The notes beneath the pieces were generated by a model. It saw nothing but the letters and a program-made list of their open reading frames with translations, did no database searches and was not told the DNA's origin. DNA of 64,000 nucleotides, from contig OX465286.1 in the NCBI GenBank assembly GCA_949987705.1, forward strand, positions 9,613,959 to 9,677,958, read 5' to 3'. Position 1 is the stretch's first letter. Every line of letters starts with the position of its first letter. A program made the translations under genes and the position numbers. Below, one piece after another: positions 33,584 to 45,736 of this stretch. The DNA is from Thereva unica. Taxonomy: Eukaryota; Arthropoda; Insecta; Diptera; Therevidae.

Positions 33584-33712
33584 GTCACCGAGGCTCGAGA
33601 CGTCGCCAAAAACCGGCAAGAATGGAAACGAATCGTGAATAGGGTTCGAGACCCAGCGGCACCGACAGCAGCTTATTTGTTGCGGGGACGTCCCGCTCGG
33701 ACCGCCAGCTAA
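33584..33712 (+). pseudogene. C-terminal tail of an RTE-like Pol
   Basis: Reads VTEARDVAKNRQEWKRIV and ends GRPARTAS, stop, with the A-DR/NR-x-x-W pattern that ends RTE-type polyproteins. It is followed by an AAAAAGAAGAAGAAG tail at 33720, the expected 3' end. Confidence 0.6.
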
Positions 33713-33744
33713 CGGATTCAAAAAGAAGAAGAAGTTTCTTAATC

Positions 33745-33960
33745 AATCGTTCTTAGAAAGTTCTGCCCGGTAACAATTCTTCATCAGTTGCTGCTCTTCA
33801 CACTGGTGTTCCGCAAGGTTCCACTGGTGTTCCTTGGTCCGCTTCTATTCGGGATTTTCATTAATAATCTTCCTTTTGTAGTCAAAGATTCCAAGCTTCA
33901 CATGTACGCAGATGATGTTCAAATTTATATCTGTTCCTCTTGGTCGGCATTGAGCCATCT
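33745..33960 (+). pseudogene. Jockey-B-like RT fragment
   Basis: GVPQGST in one frame, then, after a duplicated TGGTGTTCC word that shifts frame, LLFGIFINNLPF and KLHMYADDVQIYI. These are RT motifs B and C with catalytic aspartates. The closest relative in the window is Jockey-B. Confidence 0.75.
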
Positions 33961-34021
33961 ACTACTAAGTTCTCGGAACAAAGAAGAAGAAGACTCCTAA
34001 GCTTGGGTTTTTCATACAAAA

Positions 34022-34162
34022 GGGAGGCCCAACCTTCGCTGGAAGAACGGCGTGGACCAGGACGCTCAGAGCTTAGGGATGCCAAACTGCATGACATCGG
34101 CTCAGAAACGGGACCGGTGGGGAGAACAGTTGCGAGAGGCCAGGACCGGATCCTGGTTGTAG
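34022..34162 (+). pseudogene. C-terminal 46 codons of an RTE-like Pol
   Basis: Starts GRPNLRWKNGVDQDAQSLG, continues MTSAQKRDRWGEQL and ends REARTGSWL, stop. This is the classic end of RTE/BovB-type Pol (GRPxLRWxDxVxxD...LG...A.DR..W). It is related to 53851-53936 and 2753-2775. Confidence 0.75.
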
Positions 34163-34433
34163 AGCCGTTAAAGAAGGAGAAGTATTTGGAAGCCTCATCT
34201 TAAATGATTTGGGGGAGGTTTCGAAACTTAAAATAGGAGATTTGATCCGGTACGGGATGGCTCTAAATCCCTAGCTTACTGCTCCGTTCACCCAAAAGTT
34301 GTCACGAGTGTGGCTACAAAATGACGCACCGTCGCACCAATTGTGTCCCAGCCTACCTACCTACTTATCGGAGACGATAGCGTTTGCTACAAGATCAACC
34401 TTTTGAGCTACCATTGACCCTTTGACATAACTT

Positions 34434-34590
34434 TATTACTACTATCATAGTGATTGTAACACCGAAATAAACGCTCTCCTGAATCCACGGGAATCTTATA
34501 CTTACACCACCAGAATATAATCTTGTTTTTCTGTAGAGCACAGTTTCCCATTAAAAACATAAAACAAGATGAAGAAATGCCCATTAAATA
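34434..34590 (+). pseudogene. Jockey-A scrap (copy 5)
   Basis: YYHSDCNTEINALLNPRES aligns with YYHSDCSSELNALLPPRQS of copy 1. Short, truncated on both sides and with a stop. Confidence 0.6.
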
Positions 34591-34599
34591 ATATATGCA

Positions 34600-35889
34600 C
34601 AGATGTCTAGTCGAAGTAGACGAGATATTGAAAGGGGCTCGAGTCGATGTTGTAAACCAGTCCTGACGGTATCTACTACATATGATCTTACATACATATA
34701 AAACAGCATTGCTTCACTTAATGACCTGCATTCACATTTCTAAAGACATATAACAGAATGGATCATGCACAAATCATAAAAAGAGTGATCGTGCCTCATT
34801 CCTGTTTTGTTGTAATTTCCTTAAAGAATCGAGAGATCGAGTGACATACATTGTGATCAAATAAATATTTTTTAATAGTAACTAACTTCATTCAACAATA
34901 TTTTTTTAGTTTTCGCGATGATGATCAGTTTTTTGATATGAAAATGTTGTTGGATATGATCATTTTACGTAAAGCCACTTAATGGTACTAACTTTCACCT
35001 GCAGATTGCTTAACTATCGCGCTATTTCTGTAATTTCTGCTGTTGGTTTTGTATGTATGTATGTATGTATATCAAAAGCATCTTCGTAATACTTAAAATA
35101 ACCGGCCGTGATCACGGTCATTCATGATCGTGTGTGATCAATTGAGTTAATCCGATTAGACCACTCTCAAAAGAACAAAAACAATCGCCTAGTAGGGAAA
35201 GGCGATCACCTGTTGATCTAGAGATCCTATATGACTCTTAATAGCCGAGAATTGAAGATCACCTAGTAGGAACATATCCGAAACGAAAGCTTAAATAAAT
35301 TGCATAATAGGAAACATTTACATAATCAAAAACCATCACTGTGCTGTATATGGATGTAGATAGAGCTCAATGACCACCAAAGACAATAAGGGCTTAGATT
35401 ATATGCTTGACTTTTTATTATGGTCGTTGCTGATTCTATTATTATTATAGACTATTTGTGTCCGGGGGCATATTTTTGTGCTTTGTTTTTGTTCTGTGAT
35501 TATATCCAATAAAGACCAATCGTAAAAATTATGTGATGTGATAGTTAGCGCTGAGTAGGACCTATTGTGTCTACTAAAGTTGGGAAGGGTCCAAAGGACG
35601 GCAACAATAGTTGCTACAAGGTCAATAAGAACATGACTAATGGACGACCTTGATGTTCTCTTGCATCTGCTTCATCCATCGACCTTAACTACAAACACCT
35701 CTAGCCTGTTGCAGTGCCCTTAGCTTAAAGGAATCCGGGGAGGGGGGCTTAGACCTCAAACTCATACTGTCATAACAACATCTTGGATTTTGCTACACGA
35801 GGAGGGGGCATAGTCGCTACACAGAATAGCTTACCTCGTAGATAGACCTTCAGGAAGGAATTGTCCACCGAAATACTCTCAAGAAGAAA
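34600..35889. other. Unassigned sequence
   Basis: TATG microsatellite at about 35050-35072 and GATCACGGTCATTCATGATC-like words at 35110. No supported gene. Confidence 0.45.
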
Positions 35890-36124
35890 GTGGAGAAACG
35901 GAGAAGTTCGATATGGGAATATTCACCGACCGCTTTAAGAAGTCAGAACGGATATCGGAGTAGGGCTCTGTCAAGAGAACCCTTATATCTGAGATCTTTC
36001 TGTGCACGGCTCAAGCGGAGCTGCTGGCGTTCCTGCCGGACAATAAGAGCCTCGCACCTACACAAAGATGTAGCATTGGAATTTTCATAAATAACCAAGC
36101 CTCTATAAAAGCTGTAGATATAAA
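35890..36124 (+). pseudogene. RNase H N-terminal part of an R1/Jockey-type Pol
   Basis: Reads IFTDRFKKSER (usual FTDGSK) and after frame changes IFINNQASIKAVD (usual SDSQAAIKAL), i.e. the first catalytic aspartate motif and the later D-x-QAA motif. It is interrupted at 36125 by a MITE and resumes at 36346. Confidence 0.6.
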
Positions 36125-36345
36125 GGCCCCTGTGCTGAAAGTCGAGTCGTGATTCGTGACAAATCGTTTGAGTTGAAGAACGTGACGTATCCGTCGAATT
36201 ACGACTTTCAACGCAAAGGCCTAGACTGGCAGTGCTAAGTTGAGTTTAGGCCCCTATGCTGAGAGTCATAATTCGACTGAAACGTCACTTTCTTCAGCTC
36301 AAACGACTTGTCACGAATCACGACTCGACTTTCAGCACAGGGACC
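36125..36345. mobile_element. 221-bp MITE with about 100-bp inverted repeats
   Basis: The left arm starts GGCCCCTGTGCTGAAAGTCG; the right arm is its inverse ending GGGACC at 36345. The arms cover almost the entire element. AAA on both sides (36122-36124, 36346-36348) may be the target duplication. Confidence 0.8.
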
Positions 36346-36540
36346 AAAGCATAATGTGACTCTCGTCTCGTTCCCGGATATAGGAACCTAGATGGGAACG
36401 AGAAAGGCGACTACCTAGCCAAGAAGGGCGCCTTTCTCCGGGACTCGGCCGAGAGCCCATTACCGCTAATATTTCTTGTAATAACTCTGCTTCAGGAGGG
36501 CTGTGTTCCAATAACTTCGTTACAATCTACTCACAATAAG
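36346..36540 (+). pseudogene. RNase H C-terminal part, after the MITE
   Basis: One frame reads LVPGYRNLDGNEKGDYLAKKGA, matching the VPGHxGxxGNExADxLAxxG motif with the final catalytic aspartate region of RNase H. Confidence 0.65.
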
Positions 36541-37324
36541 CCACTGTGACACTAGCTAAAAAAAATTCCATTGGTACCAGGACATGGACAAGCTAACGAG
36601 TAAGGTTCGCAGATCTTTGTCGGCTTGCGGCAGGGCTTGTCTGACTGCCACATGGGATCTATAACCACAAACCGTGTACCAGTACTACATATAGTACACA
36701 ACCACTCAATAAATTCATATTATGACATATAGATGGCTCTAATATTAGCAAATAAAAATTGTGACCAGTCATAAGTCACAAGCTTTTGAGACTTGTGCTT
36801 GTCATCGAGAGTTTGATCTTGTGACTATCAGTTGTTTTTGGGTATGATAAACACCCCCGTTTGTGGATTGTATAAATTGTGACGGCCTTAAGTTGAGACG
36901 CACACCACACACTTGTGACTGTTCTTTAGAATACTGGTATAAGTCTAAGTTAGTTTTGGGAATTTCAATGCGATCTTGATAAGCTAGGTAACTACCAATT
37001 AGGCCAGCTTTGTGTCAGTGAGTTCCCTGTTGTCCATCAATGCTTTTAGGGCAATGAAAAGGCTGTTTTCACCGGCTAATGTGCGGTAGTCCACCAGTTT
37101 GGTGGAAAGAACCCTAGAAGGTTGGATTCTGATGAAATTCTTGGAAGTTTGGAGGTCCATGCTTGGTTTGGTAAGCTTTAAGCGCTTTATTCTTGGACCG
37201 GCTAGTAGCAGAGGGAGACAGAGAGTTACAGGGAATTATTAAAATGAAGCAGGGCGATGCAGGATTTTAGTTGGCTTGGTTGTCGTCTGGAGCATTGGGA
37301 ACTTGTGTTGGATTTGGTGCAGGT
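36541..37324. other. Unassigned sequence
   Basis: No domain or clear repeat structure seen. Confidence 0.4.
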
Positions 37325-37420
37325 CGATGAGCAAAAAGTCTTACAAAAAATCTCGCAAAAGGTCTTGCAGTCTTGTCTTAGTCTTACTAAATGTGTAAGA
37401 CAAGACTTTTTGCTCATCAC
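37325..37420. repeat. Short inverted-repeat element, copy 1
   Basis: GATGAGCAAAAAGTCTTAC at the left and AAGACTTTTTGCTCATCAC at the right form the ends of a 96-bp foldable unit rich in AGTCTTG words. Confidence 0.65.
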
Positions 37421-37445
37421 TGCATGACTTTTGGCGCTTAGTACA

Positions 37446-37566
37446 CGAGCAAAAATTCTTGCAAAAAGTCTTTGTCTTGGTTTTGTTATCATGATTTTGC
37501 AGTCTTGTCCTTGTTCTGTCTTGTCTTGGTCCTTGCTAAATGTGCAAAACCAATCTTGCTCATCAC
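37446..37566. repeat. Short inverted-repeat element, copy 2
   Basis: A second unit only 25 bp downstream, with the same CTTGCTCATCAC end and internal CAGTCTTGTC words, more diverged on its left side (CGAGCAAAAATTCTTGC). Confidence 0.55.
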
Positions 37567-37599
37567 TAATTTTGAGGCCCCCTTCCTTGCCTCTTTGTC

Positions 37600-38400
37600 T
37601 TCCAGTTAGATATTTTTGGATCCATGCTTCAAGGTGTCGAATGTGGTCCCAGTGAAGGAAAGTTTTCAGGATTCTTCTTTAGGGAGGGTAGTCTGAGCCC
37701 GTAGGCCCAGGGATGGAGTACGTTGAGATCACTCCTTCATTTGGAGATCTCCTGCGGAAGTAAGGCCACCTAATCGGAGCGGTAACTCAAAAAAACGACC
37801 GCTTTCAGAAGACGGGGTGGCGCAGCCCGAAAACGTTTTATGCGATATCTAGAAGCTGGCTACTGCCGTGAAGAGGCTGGTAGGGTCTGCGTGGCCCCCG
37901 AGGAAGAAAGGGATACCGATTTTCTTAATAAGAAGAGGGTTAGATCATCTAGATGTTCTCTAGGGCATAATAACCCGGCGAAAAGGGCGAAGGCTTTGGC
38001 CATACGGTTCGGAAAAGTCGGACGCACCCGTAATGAAGTCTAGAACGACTCCAAAGCCGACTTTCTGTCAAATATCGGAAAGTGCCAGAATTGGCGTGCT
38101 TGCGACTAACAATCCGGAGTCTCTTCTGACCACGAAACAACTAGTTACCGTGCAAGGAAGTCTTCTGGAGGCGGTAGCCGAATTGGCTCAGGGCTTGGAA
38201 CAGCCCGCTCAGTAGGGGTCGGTGCGCCCTCTATGATGGGCCGCCTAAAGACTTGGAAGGAGCAAGCCTTTTTGCTGTAGACGGGAGGAAACAAGCTGCC
38301 GCGCAGCCTTTGCGTAATCGGGTACTTTCTGGCAGCAACAGAGGACCCCACTGGCATTATGTTGAAAGGATAGGGGTCTAAAAGAAGACCCTAAGGTTGC
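37600..38400 (+). pseudogene. LOA/R1-like ORF1 relic, copy 2
   Basis: Aligns in the opposite orientation with about 3000-3800: shared CGAATGTGG...AATGAAGGG-type 5' sequence, then an open but broken reading with EEAGRVCVAPEEE, LNKKRVRSSRCS and ARIGVLATNNPESLLTTKQ. The latter resembles the DUF4780-type domain found in ORF1 of insect non-LTR elements. Stops at several points; no ORF2 follows. Confidence 0.5.
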
Positions 38401-38773
38401 ACCGCATAAAATTCACAGAGATGACATTGTCAGGATGGTGAACACTGAAATTTTGGGCTGATGGCAGGAGAAGCCTCTTTTAACGAGAAGGTGACCCTCT
38501 CCGTCATCTCAATCTTACTAGCTGGGCAAGCCCTAATGCCGAACCATGCAATACAAACAACCAAATAGCCTCCAAAGAAGGTGGTGCTGTTGGTGAAACG
38601 TTGAGGAAGCAACTCTGAGAAAACATACTTTCTCTATTGCCGCTACCGGCGGAACTGTGACCCTAAAACCACCATCGAAATCCTTATGGAGCCCCAGTCC
38701 ATAAAGGCTTGCAAAAGAGGAGATATAATCCCGTAAGAAATGGCAGGCAGGCAGTACTCGAAAAAAGTTTTAT
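38401..38773. other. Unassigned sequence
   Basis: No recognised motif. It may be the continuation of the ORF1-bearing element. Confidence 0.35.
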
Positions 38774-38876
38774 CTAGGACAATTGGAAATACAATTTATG
38801 TGAAGTGGAAGCGTCGAACAAAGGGCGCCGAAAGACAATCTCGCTCCACCCTCAACAAGGGCTAGGGCCGGCGCTG
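38774..38876 (+). repeat. Dispersed repeat shared with 2502-2599
   Basis: Same sequence as 2502-2599 in the opposite orientation, including the GGCGCCGAAAGACA core and GGGCCGGCGCTG end. Confidence 0.6.
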
Positions 38877-38935
38877 TGGAATAGGGTCACACGGCGATGG
38901 TGGGTTTCCTGTTTTGGGTGTATGAGCACTCCTCC

Positions 38936-39085
38936 GGCGGGCGGCGCTTTCATAGGTGCAAATGGTGCACTTGCACCGGGCGCAATTGGATGGAGCGAAA
39001 TTAAGATTTAAAAAAAAATATGACAATACTAAATATGACATACTGCACCGGGCGCAAAAAACCAGCGCCGGGGCGCTACCATCTC
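38936..39085 (-). mobile_element. hAT-type MITE, short copy
   Basis: GGGCGGCGCTTTCATAGGTG at the left, TTGCACCGGGCGCAATT next, and GCACCGGGCGCAAAAAACC towards the right. Same family as 61290-61664 with a shortened centre. The ends are eroded and no target duplication is readable. Confidence 0.7.
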
Positions 39086-41344
39086 CTGCTGCTCTCGACT
39101 GATGATCGATTCGTCCACGCCGCGGTACTCCATGAACCCAATATCTCAATGAAAGAATAAATAAGAAGAAGAAGTCTGGCATTATCTATGGGCTCGAAGT
39201 ATGGACTTTGGAAACGGCTGTTGAAACAGTTCCAAGAATTTTTGAAAGAATATAGTGTAAACAATGTCCAGAAATTGACATGTAGAGATGCAAGAAGATC
39301 TGAGAAAACAAAAATTGAGAAGCCACACACTATCCAGGGATTCTCGCACACATAATGAAGCCAAGGCCATTCATTAATAGGCTGCAGGGCTACCACCAAT
39401 GATGACGGACGGGGGACCATCATTAAAATGCACTTGTCCCCGTGCAACGTCAGCGGTTCTGTTGATTTATTTGGCTGGCTGCAGGCGCACGCATTTTTGT
39501 TGCATTTTGATGGGAGGCGCACATAAATAAAAAATTTACAACTTATGCGACCGATTATGGGAGATGCTGTAATCTCTTTTAAAGGTGATTTAATTGCCAG
39601 CAATAACAAGAGATTAACGTGTGCACACGGGTGTTTTTTTTTGCTGGTGCTTAATCTGTTTAAACTTGAGAGTATTTATCTTGGCGTGCGTGAAGGATGA
39701 AGGGCAAATGTTAAAAGGAGTGAAAATAAAAATTTCCAAAAAAAGGGAACACAGATCACCTTTAAGAGCGAAATACAGACAGGTAAGGCCCCTATTTCAT
39801 AAGACCTGAAGTCTGTCTGTCGCTGCAAGACATATTTTGCTTATTGTTGCGAAATATAAATAAATAAACAAATAAATAAATATATATGTGCGCCATGATG
39901 TGTGGAGATGTGACCTTGACGGTACAAGCGCTCACCTGTAACGCGTCGTAACGTAAGCTAGTAAGTAAGTAAGTAAAGTGCATATGATCAGAAAAGGGCA
40001 AGCCTTTGTTTGTCTTAAGAGTTATGGCGGGAATTTTTCTCCTCTTTATTTTTATTTATTTTTTTCTTTTTTTTTTTGAACAATTTATTTTGTTGAAGTG
40101 GCCTTTCCGAGATTTATGTGTGATTTTTAATTTATGTTTTTATTTTTTGCGCTGGGGGACTTATTGTGGGCTTTTTTATTATTATTAAATCCGATATGAT
40201 TTAAGGCTATTTTGTGGTTCAGTTCGATAATTGTTTTCATCTTGGCAAAGTCTTTTTCTGTTGCACTAGAGGACACCCCACCAATTATTGTTAACAACAA
40301 TTTATTACAGCATTGATTTTTATGGCGGTTGGTTGGTGGTAGTAGAAGGACAAGGTAACAACGTCTGTAAAATTATTTTATTGGAAGGCACTTGTAATGT
40401 TGCTAATTGCTTGGCAGTACACAATCAAGAATTTCTCGTTGATTTATGATTTAGGTGGAGGGTGGACCGAAAATTCATGGAATATGGTGTTTTGAAAGCC
40501 TAAGCCGAGATGTCATCTTCTATACTACCAGTCATGGCTCCTGTTCACGTCACGTTAGGGATACGGAATCGGTAGGCCGATTTGAGTTTGTGATGCCCGT
40601 TTAGATATATATATAAGTTTGAATTTATGCCCTTCGGGATGGACAAACACACGCCCGTTTTAACCTGAAATACACAATGTCGAAATGCCTGCATGGTACC
40701 CACCCAAAATAGGCACAGGCAGGTCTGAATAAAAATAGGACTCGCCCGCACTCAGCATAAACTAGTGATCTAGGCATGGTACGCTTGTGTACAAATTCAA
40801 CTTTTCCAAATGCAGGCACGAACGGAAAAATTCAAACGAAGCACGTTACACTTTTCTACTTTTCTAGACTGAAAGGAACAAGATTTGACCTTTAAAAAAT
40901 TGTGTAGGACAATGAAAACGAGCAATTACCTTGGTGACCATAAAGGGTGCTATTAGCATACTCAATAGACCGGTTTTCGTTCGATTGCGTAGATCAAGCA
41001 GCATTGAACTTGGTTAGTACTTAGTCGGGGGACCGCTTATTAAAAAGACACTCGCGTGTGGAATGGTCGATTACGAATACATACATTCATATCTGTGTAA
41101 CAGATACGTGCATATCTTCAGCGAGGGTGTTTTTAGATTTTCATGCCTGTGTCGAGAGTATGCATACCCGTATGGCAGGCGCATTTGTTGGCTATGCGTG
41201 CTAGTTGCTAGTTATTTTTACATGGGATATAAGTTACATAAGTATTTGTAATCTCTATAGTAAAAAGCCAGAAGTACTTAGCTGCATATTCGATGATTTT
41301 GAGTTTATTGCATTTTTGTATTTCGTATTTTATTTTTAAGGCCC
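39086..41344. other. Unassigned sequence
   Basis: Contains AAAT-type and AAGT microsatellites (39855-39885, 39960-39978) and AT-rich stretches. Several short frames, none with a recognisable domain. Confidence 0.4.
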
Positions 41345-41680
41345 CCATTTAAATACAGGCCGCCGGCAGGCCATTGTCTGAAGATTTTTCGCCTTCAGGG
41401 CAAGTATCACCACACACTCACCGGCCACTAACTAGAAGCGGCATACAGTCCAAGAAAATCGACAAAAATCTTAACAGATGTGGACATTTACCGCCAGTCC
41501 GTGCCTGAAGATCTGAATTTCTATTCAGTCTGAAGTTTTCTTTAAGGCCATAAGGATTTTTGAGCTTGAATTCTCAATCTGCTACGCTAAATTATCGTCT
41601 TTGCTTGAATGTCTGTGGAGAATCATGACGTCGGCCTGTCAGGCGGATGCTTCAAGTTCTCTTTCGTAGTCTTGGAAATG
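41345..41680 (-). mobile_element. Family B DNA element, partial copy 3
   Basis: The reverse complement carries the ATCCGCCTGACAGGCCG and CGTCATGATTC...TTTAGCGTAGCAG blocks of 11030-11130, and a GTGCCTGAAGATCTG...ATTCAGTCT block inverse to the 47345 region. Its end joins a hAT-type terminus (AATGGTGCACTTGTACCGGG) at 41680-41715. Confidence 0.6.
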
Positions 41681-41906
41681 GTGCACTTGTACCGGGCGCA
41701 ATTTCAGATGGAAGGATCAAAAATTCGGTAGATATCGTTCGCAGAAAGGGTAAAATACTAATGAAGATAGACTTAATTACTAATATTAAGGCTCCTAGAA
41801 GTCAGCGTTCTGTCATGGTCTGACAAAACCAAAACGGCGCATATTTTGTATAAAATATATCAAATTTTGGTCGTTTTAATGTTTTTTGGTTGTTTTTTTT
41901 TAATAA

Positions 41907-42602
41907 CCCGAGTAAAAATAAATTATGGCCTTACAACGAGCGTGATTGTTATAGCCCTCGGCCATATGGAGGGCATCAGAAGGCCCGTTGCAGGACAATG
42001 CGGCCATGCAGGGGGCGACTGACGGCCTTGCAGTACCAATAACGGCCATACGACGATGGTATGGCGGCCGTGCGGTTGCTATTAATAGAATAGCAAAGCG
42101 AAAAACATCATCAACGCACTGTTTTTTCTTCTTCTAGCGATTTAATAATAAAATTTTTCCACTAAAATCTAAATCAGCACACACTACACACTACCCTTAC
42201 AACAAAACGACTGACGAGCTCTTATCGATAATCTTGTAGGTAGGATAATTCGAAAGGGCCATTTATTGTACATAACGAAAATGTTCCCAGTTCCCAGAAA
42301 ACAAATTCAATAATACATCATCATCATTCATCATTGTGCTCCTTTAATCCCTCATGGGACATAGGGCGGAAACAGTTGCCCAACAATACATTTGGGGCAT
42401 ATTCTTTTTTGGTCCAAATTTGCCCACGTGTACAGCTTGGTTCATTTGGCCATTTAAATCTTTTTGTCAAGTTCGGCCGTCGAAAGGCCGAATGTAGCCC
42501 CCATTAAAAATGGGTAAAAATTCTACGGCCGTCATATCCCCCTGAAAAAGCCAAGCGGCCGTGATTCGCCCGTCATAAGCCCATTTTTTATTTTTACTCG
42601 GG
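41907..42602. mobile_element. Family D element (696 bp, CCCGAGTAAAAATAAA ends)
   Basis: Begins CCCGAGTAAAAATAAA and ends TTTATTTTTACTCGGG. The interior is full of CGGCC words, notably ACGGCCGT. The right 180 bp recurs at 54905-55095 and a diverged piece at about 63690-64000. It contains a foreign piece at 42330-42400. The target duplication is unclear. Confidence 0.75.
42330..42400 (-). pseudogene. RTE-like 3' tail inside family D
   Basis: The reverse complement reads ATVSALCPMRD, stop, then GGAGCAC, the same end as 60401-60535 and 48025-48125. The adjoining CATCATCATT repeat is its tail. Confidence 0.6.
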
Positions 42603-43824
42603 AAATTACTAGCTTTTACGTTTTTTTTTTTTTTTCTAAATTGGGGAATTTTCTTTGTGTCTATGTATTTCTTAATGTTTTCTAGGCATGTTTGATTGTA
42701 TAATTTTAAATCATCTAAAGTAGAAATAAAGTCTTAATTAAAAAAATTAAAAATTGAAACAGTAGAAAATCTCTTTCAATCGTTATACACCGACCGTTAT
42801 GACACAATTATTTAGGTTACTGCTATTACATAGTCTAAACATATCTCTAGTGCTACACCAGACACTTAGCGCTCCTCTCTCTCCACCCACCCTCCTCTCT
42901 CGATCTCTGTCTCTGTCCCCTCCTAACCCCCTTCTCCCGATATATATCAATTGTTAACAAATGTCACAATATCTCTCGTCATTTGTGTGGTGGCCATACG
43001 TTTTTGAATACACTTTAAGGTCAAACGAAACGAACATACGAAAAAGAAACAACAACAACCAAATAAAATATGGCGGAGATATGGTGGGGGAGGAGGAGGA
43101 GAACGTTTTTGGGATGTGTTTTGAATTTAAAAAATAAAACATTTTTTTGTTTCTACCTCGGCATTTTGCACACGTTTTGAATAGATAGAGAGATACCGAA
43201 ATGTAATTGATTGAAGAAAAAAAAAGTAAAACAAAACGAAGAAGAAGACGAACTATAAAAAAAAGTAGGCTGCACCGTACTAGCACCAATAATTGATGAA
43301 GAATGCACTACTAGTCTCGAAATATTACTTATACTCGGCTGACATACAAAGTATCTATATTTTTTTTTTGTAGAGATTATCTATCGTGTGTGACTTTGTG
43401 AATCTCCTCTTTGGCGGCTGTTAGTGTCTTTATTCAAATTGTTTTTTATTGATTGATTAGTTTCATTTGTTAAATGGTTTTTGGCCTGTGGTAATTCGTT
43501 TTTTGTTGTCGAAGAGGAGATTTTGAAATAGTATATTTCGTTGGTAATTGTTTTTTTTTTCGTTTTGTTACTACATTATTTCATAACTGCTTTGATTTTT
43601 TGCTGTTGTAGGGTTTAAGCATGAAACATATAAATTTGTGTCAATCTGTTTGTTCGAAGAGAAGCATTAAGACAATGCTTTCTTTTCCACTTCATATTGC
43701 ATGAATGTCATTTTGTTATTACTTAATAATCATTGAAATGTTGGAGATTTTGTTTGGGGTATGTATTGGAGCCAATACAACAATTCCAAAGGCAGAGTTC
43801 TCCATAATGGAAAAGCTTTCAGGT
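42603..43824. other. Unassigned sequence with a pyrimidine-rich tract
   Basis: CT-rich tract at about 42868-42940, then AT-rich DNA. No gene supported. Confidence 0.45.
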
Positions 43825-44075
43825 GAGCTCAGGAGTACGACAAGGATGCCTACTTTCGCCTTTACTATTTCTTATAGTAATAAATGACATCCTTGTCGAC
43901 GCTCTAGATAGTAGAACAGGCGGCATATAATGGGGTTTGCTAGACCACCTTAAGGATCTCGACTACGCCGATAATATCTGTTTGCTGGCCCACAGACAGC
44001 AAGACCTCAAAAACATGTTCAACAATTTGGCAACAGAAAGTAGTCCAGCAGGCTTAAGGCTAAATCCGAACTAGT
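43825..44075 (+). pseudogene. RTE-like RT fragment
   Basis: Reads VSSGVRQGCLLSPLLFLIVIND, a stop, then LDHLKDLDYADNICLLAHRQQDL and GLRLNPN. The GVRQGCxLSP and YADD-equivalent (YADN here, second aspartate lost) motifs are those of RTE-type reverse transcriptases. Confidence 0.75.
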
Positions 44076-45160
44076 TGGGATTCGGGTTTGATCCCTTCGG
44101 TCCATACGATTAACTTCCCAGTATGATGAACGAAGATGGAATAAACTGACTTCTTACAAAATAGTTATACATTTAGCACTATTGGAAAATTGGCTAGTAT
44201 CAGAACTGATGACAAAGCAATCCCGAGAGAAGCTAGTTCAAATAACTATAATAGTGGTAAATCCACAAGATTTTTCTAGAGAATTTGTTTTTCCTGAACG
44301 TTAGCAAACAAACATTTCCTCCGTATTCCGTTCATTGCACTAAAGCGGGTGATCAAATTCGTATTGAGCGTGCTGAAGTGCCGTTGACAAACTGAGACGC
44401 GAATGACTTCATTTGGAAATTCCAAAGCTTTCCGGAGATATTAGCAAAACTGTAACTGTTAAGTATTTGTCAGACTTGACCAAAAAGAACAAATTTTGCG
44501 GTAACTACTGGAAATCCCGGGATGAACCGAAATTTCCTGAAACTGTATCACGCGTAGAAAACAATTCCCCGTCAATAAGTGCTAATCCAAGGTTTGAAAA
44601 ATTCATAATGTTTGTAAAGGGTAACGAAATTTTTGCACTATTCGTCGACTCGTCTATTACGAACTTTCAAACAACATCCAGCAGCCCACTGTCATCATTC
44701 TCATTAATTTCAGAACACTTTCGATTGTATATCCTATGTTGTGGAGAATAGCACTGAATTCTGAGTTTTCCGACTGCGTTCTCATCTTAAGCATAGAATG
44801 AGCTGTTCTTCCTGATGTGAGTAAAGTTGCCGAAATCTTTGCTACTATCCTGATCTCATATTGGCCAAATAACCTACCTTTCGAAATGTTAAAAAGCGTG
44901 GGACTTTACTTATATTCTTATTTTATTATTACTGCAACTTTTCGCTAGCGCCCCATATACTATATGTATATACTGGCTTGAGCAAAAAAGTTTTCATTCA
45001 ATATAATTTTTTACTTTTTAGTTCATTTTTAAACAAAAGCATATTTTTAAGTTTTTTAAACTATATTTTTAGTTTTCTACCTTTTAGTTTATTATATGTC
45101 TTTGGTTATTTTGTTGTGACCGATATTTAAAATGAGGTCACCCAGCTTACTGTACTCTAC
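44076..45160. other. Unassigned sequence with one 112-codon frame
   Basis: A plus-strand frame at 44413-44751 has mixed composition but no domain I recognise; it may be chance or an old exon. Confidence 0.25.
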
Positions 45161-45169
45161 TCATCATAC

Positions 45170-45480
45170 ATTTTTATTTGGTATCCACACCGAGAGCGTT
45201 GTAAAAAAAAAGTAGTCCGCCATTTTGTGTTGGCTGCCATTTCGAATTTGGAATTACGCCACCCAGGTGATAGTATTCTACTTGTCATATCCCTTCATTT
45301 GATACCCATACCGATCGTGATGTAAATAAAAGAGTAATCCGCCATCTGTGTTGGCCGCCATTTTGAATTTGGAATGGCACCAAATAGGTAATTATATTAT
45401 ACTTATCATTCCCTTTCATTTGATACCTATGTCGGCGGTCAGCGAGCACAATAGCGAAATTCGGCCGCCGCCATCTTGAA
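45170..45480. repeat. Diverged tandem repeat, roughly 120-bp unit
   Basis: CCGCCATTTTGTGTTGGCTGCC, TTTGAATTTGGAAT and CATTTGATACC(C/T)A recur two to three times in order. A repeat of this type appears in many insect transposon tails; family not named. Confidence 0.55.
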
Positions 45481-45736
45481 ACGGCGATCTTGATTTTTTT
45501 TATAAAATCGTCAGATTGCATTGTCACTTGAACTGTACATGTGTGCAAAAATTTGAAGCTGATCGGTTATATCCCAGTAGGGAATTTAGGAATTGATGAA
45601 ATTGGAATGCATTCTTTCATCAGTGAAATGGGAGCAATGGGGATCTATTACTATGGTAAGGAATGGTAATGCAAAATGTCATGCATAATGGACGCACGGC
45701 GTACGCTATATCGGGAACGCGAGGGTCGGCTATGGC

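Noticed and set aside
42954..43289. 111-codon minus-strand frame, hydrophobic
   Set aside because: Low-complexity translation of AT-rich DNA, no homologous motif.
44413..44751. 112-codon frame as a host gene
   Set aside because: No domain, promoter or splice context; cannot be separated from chance.
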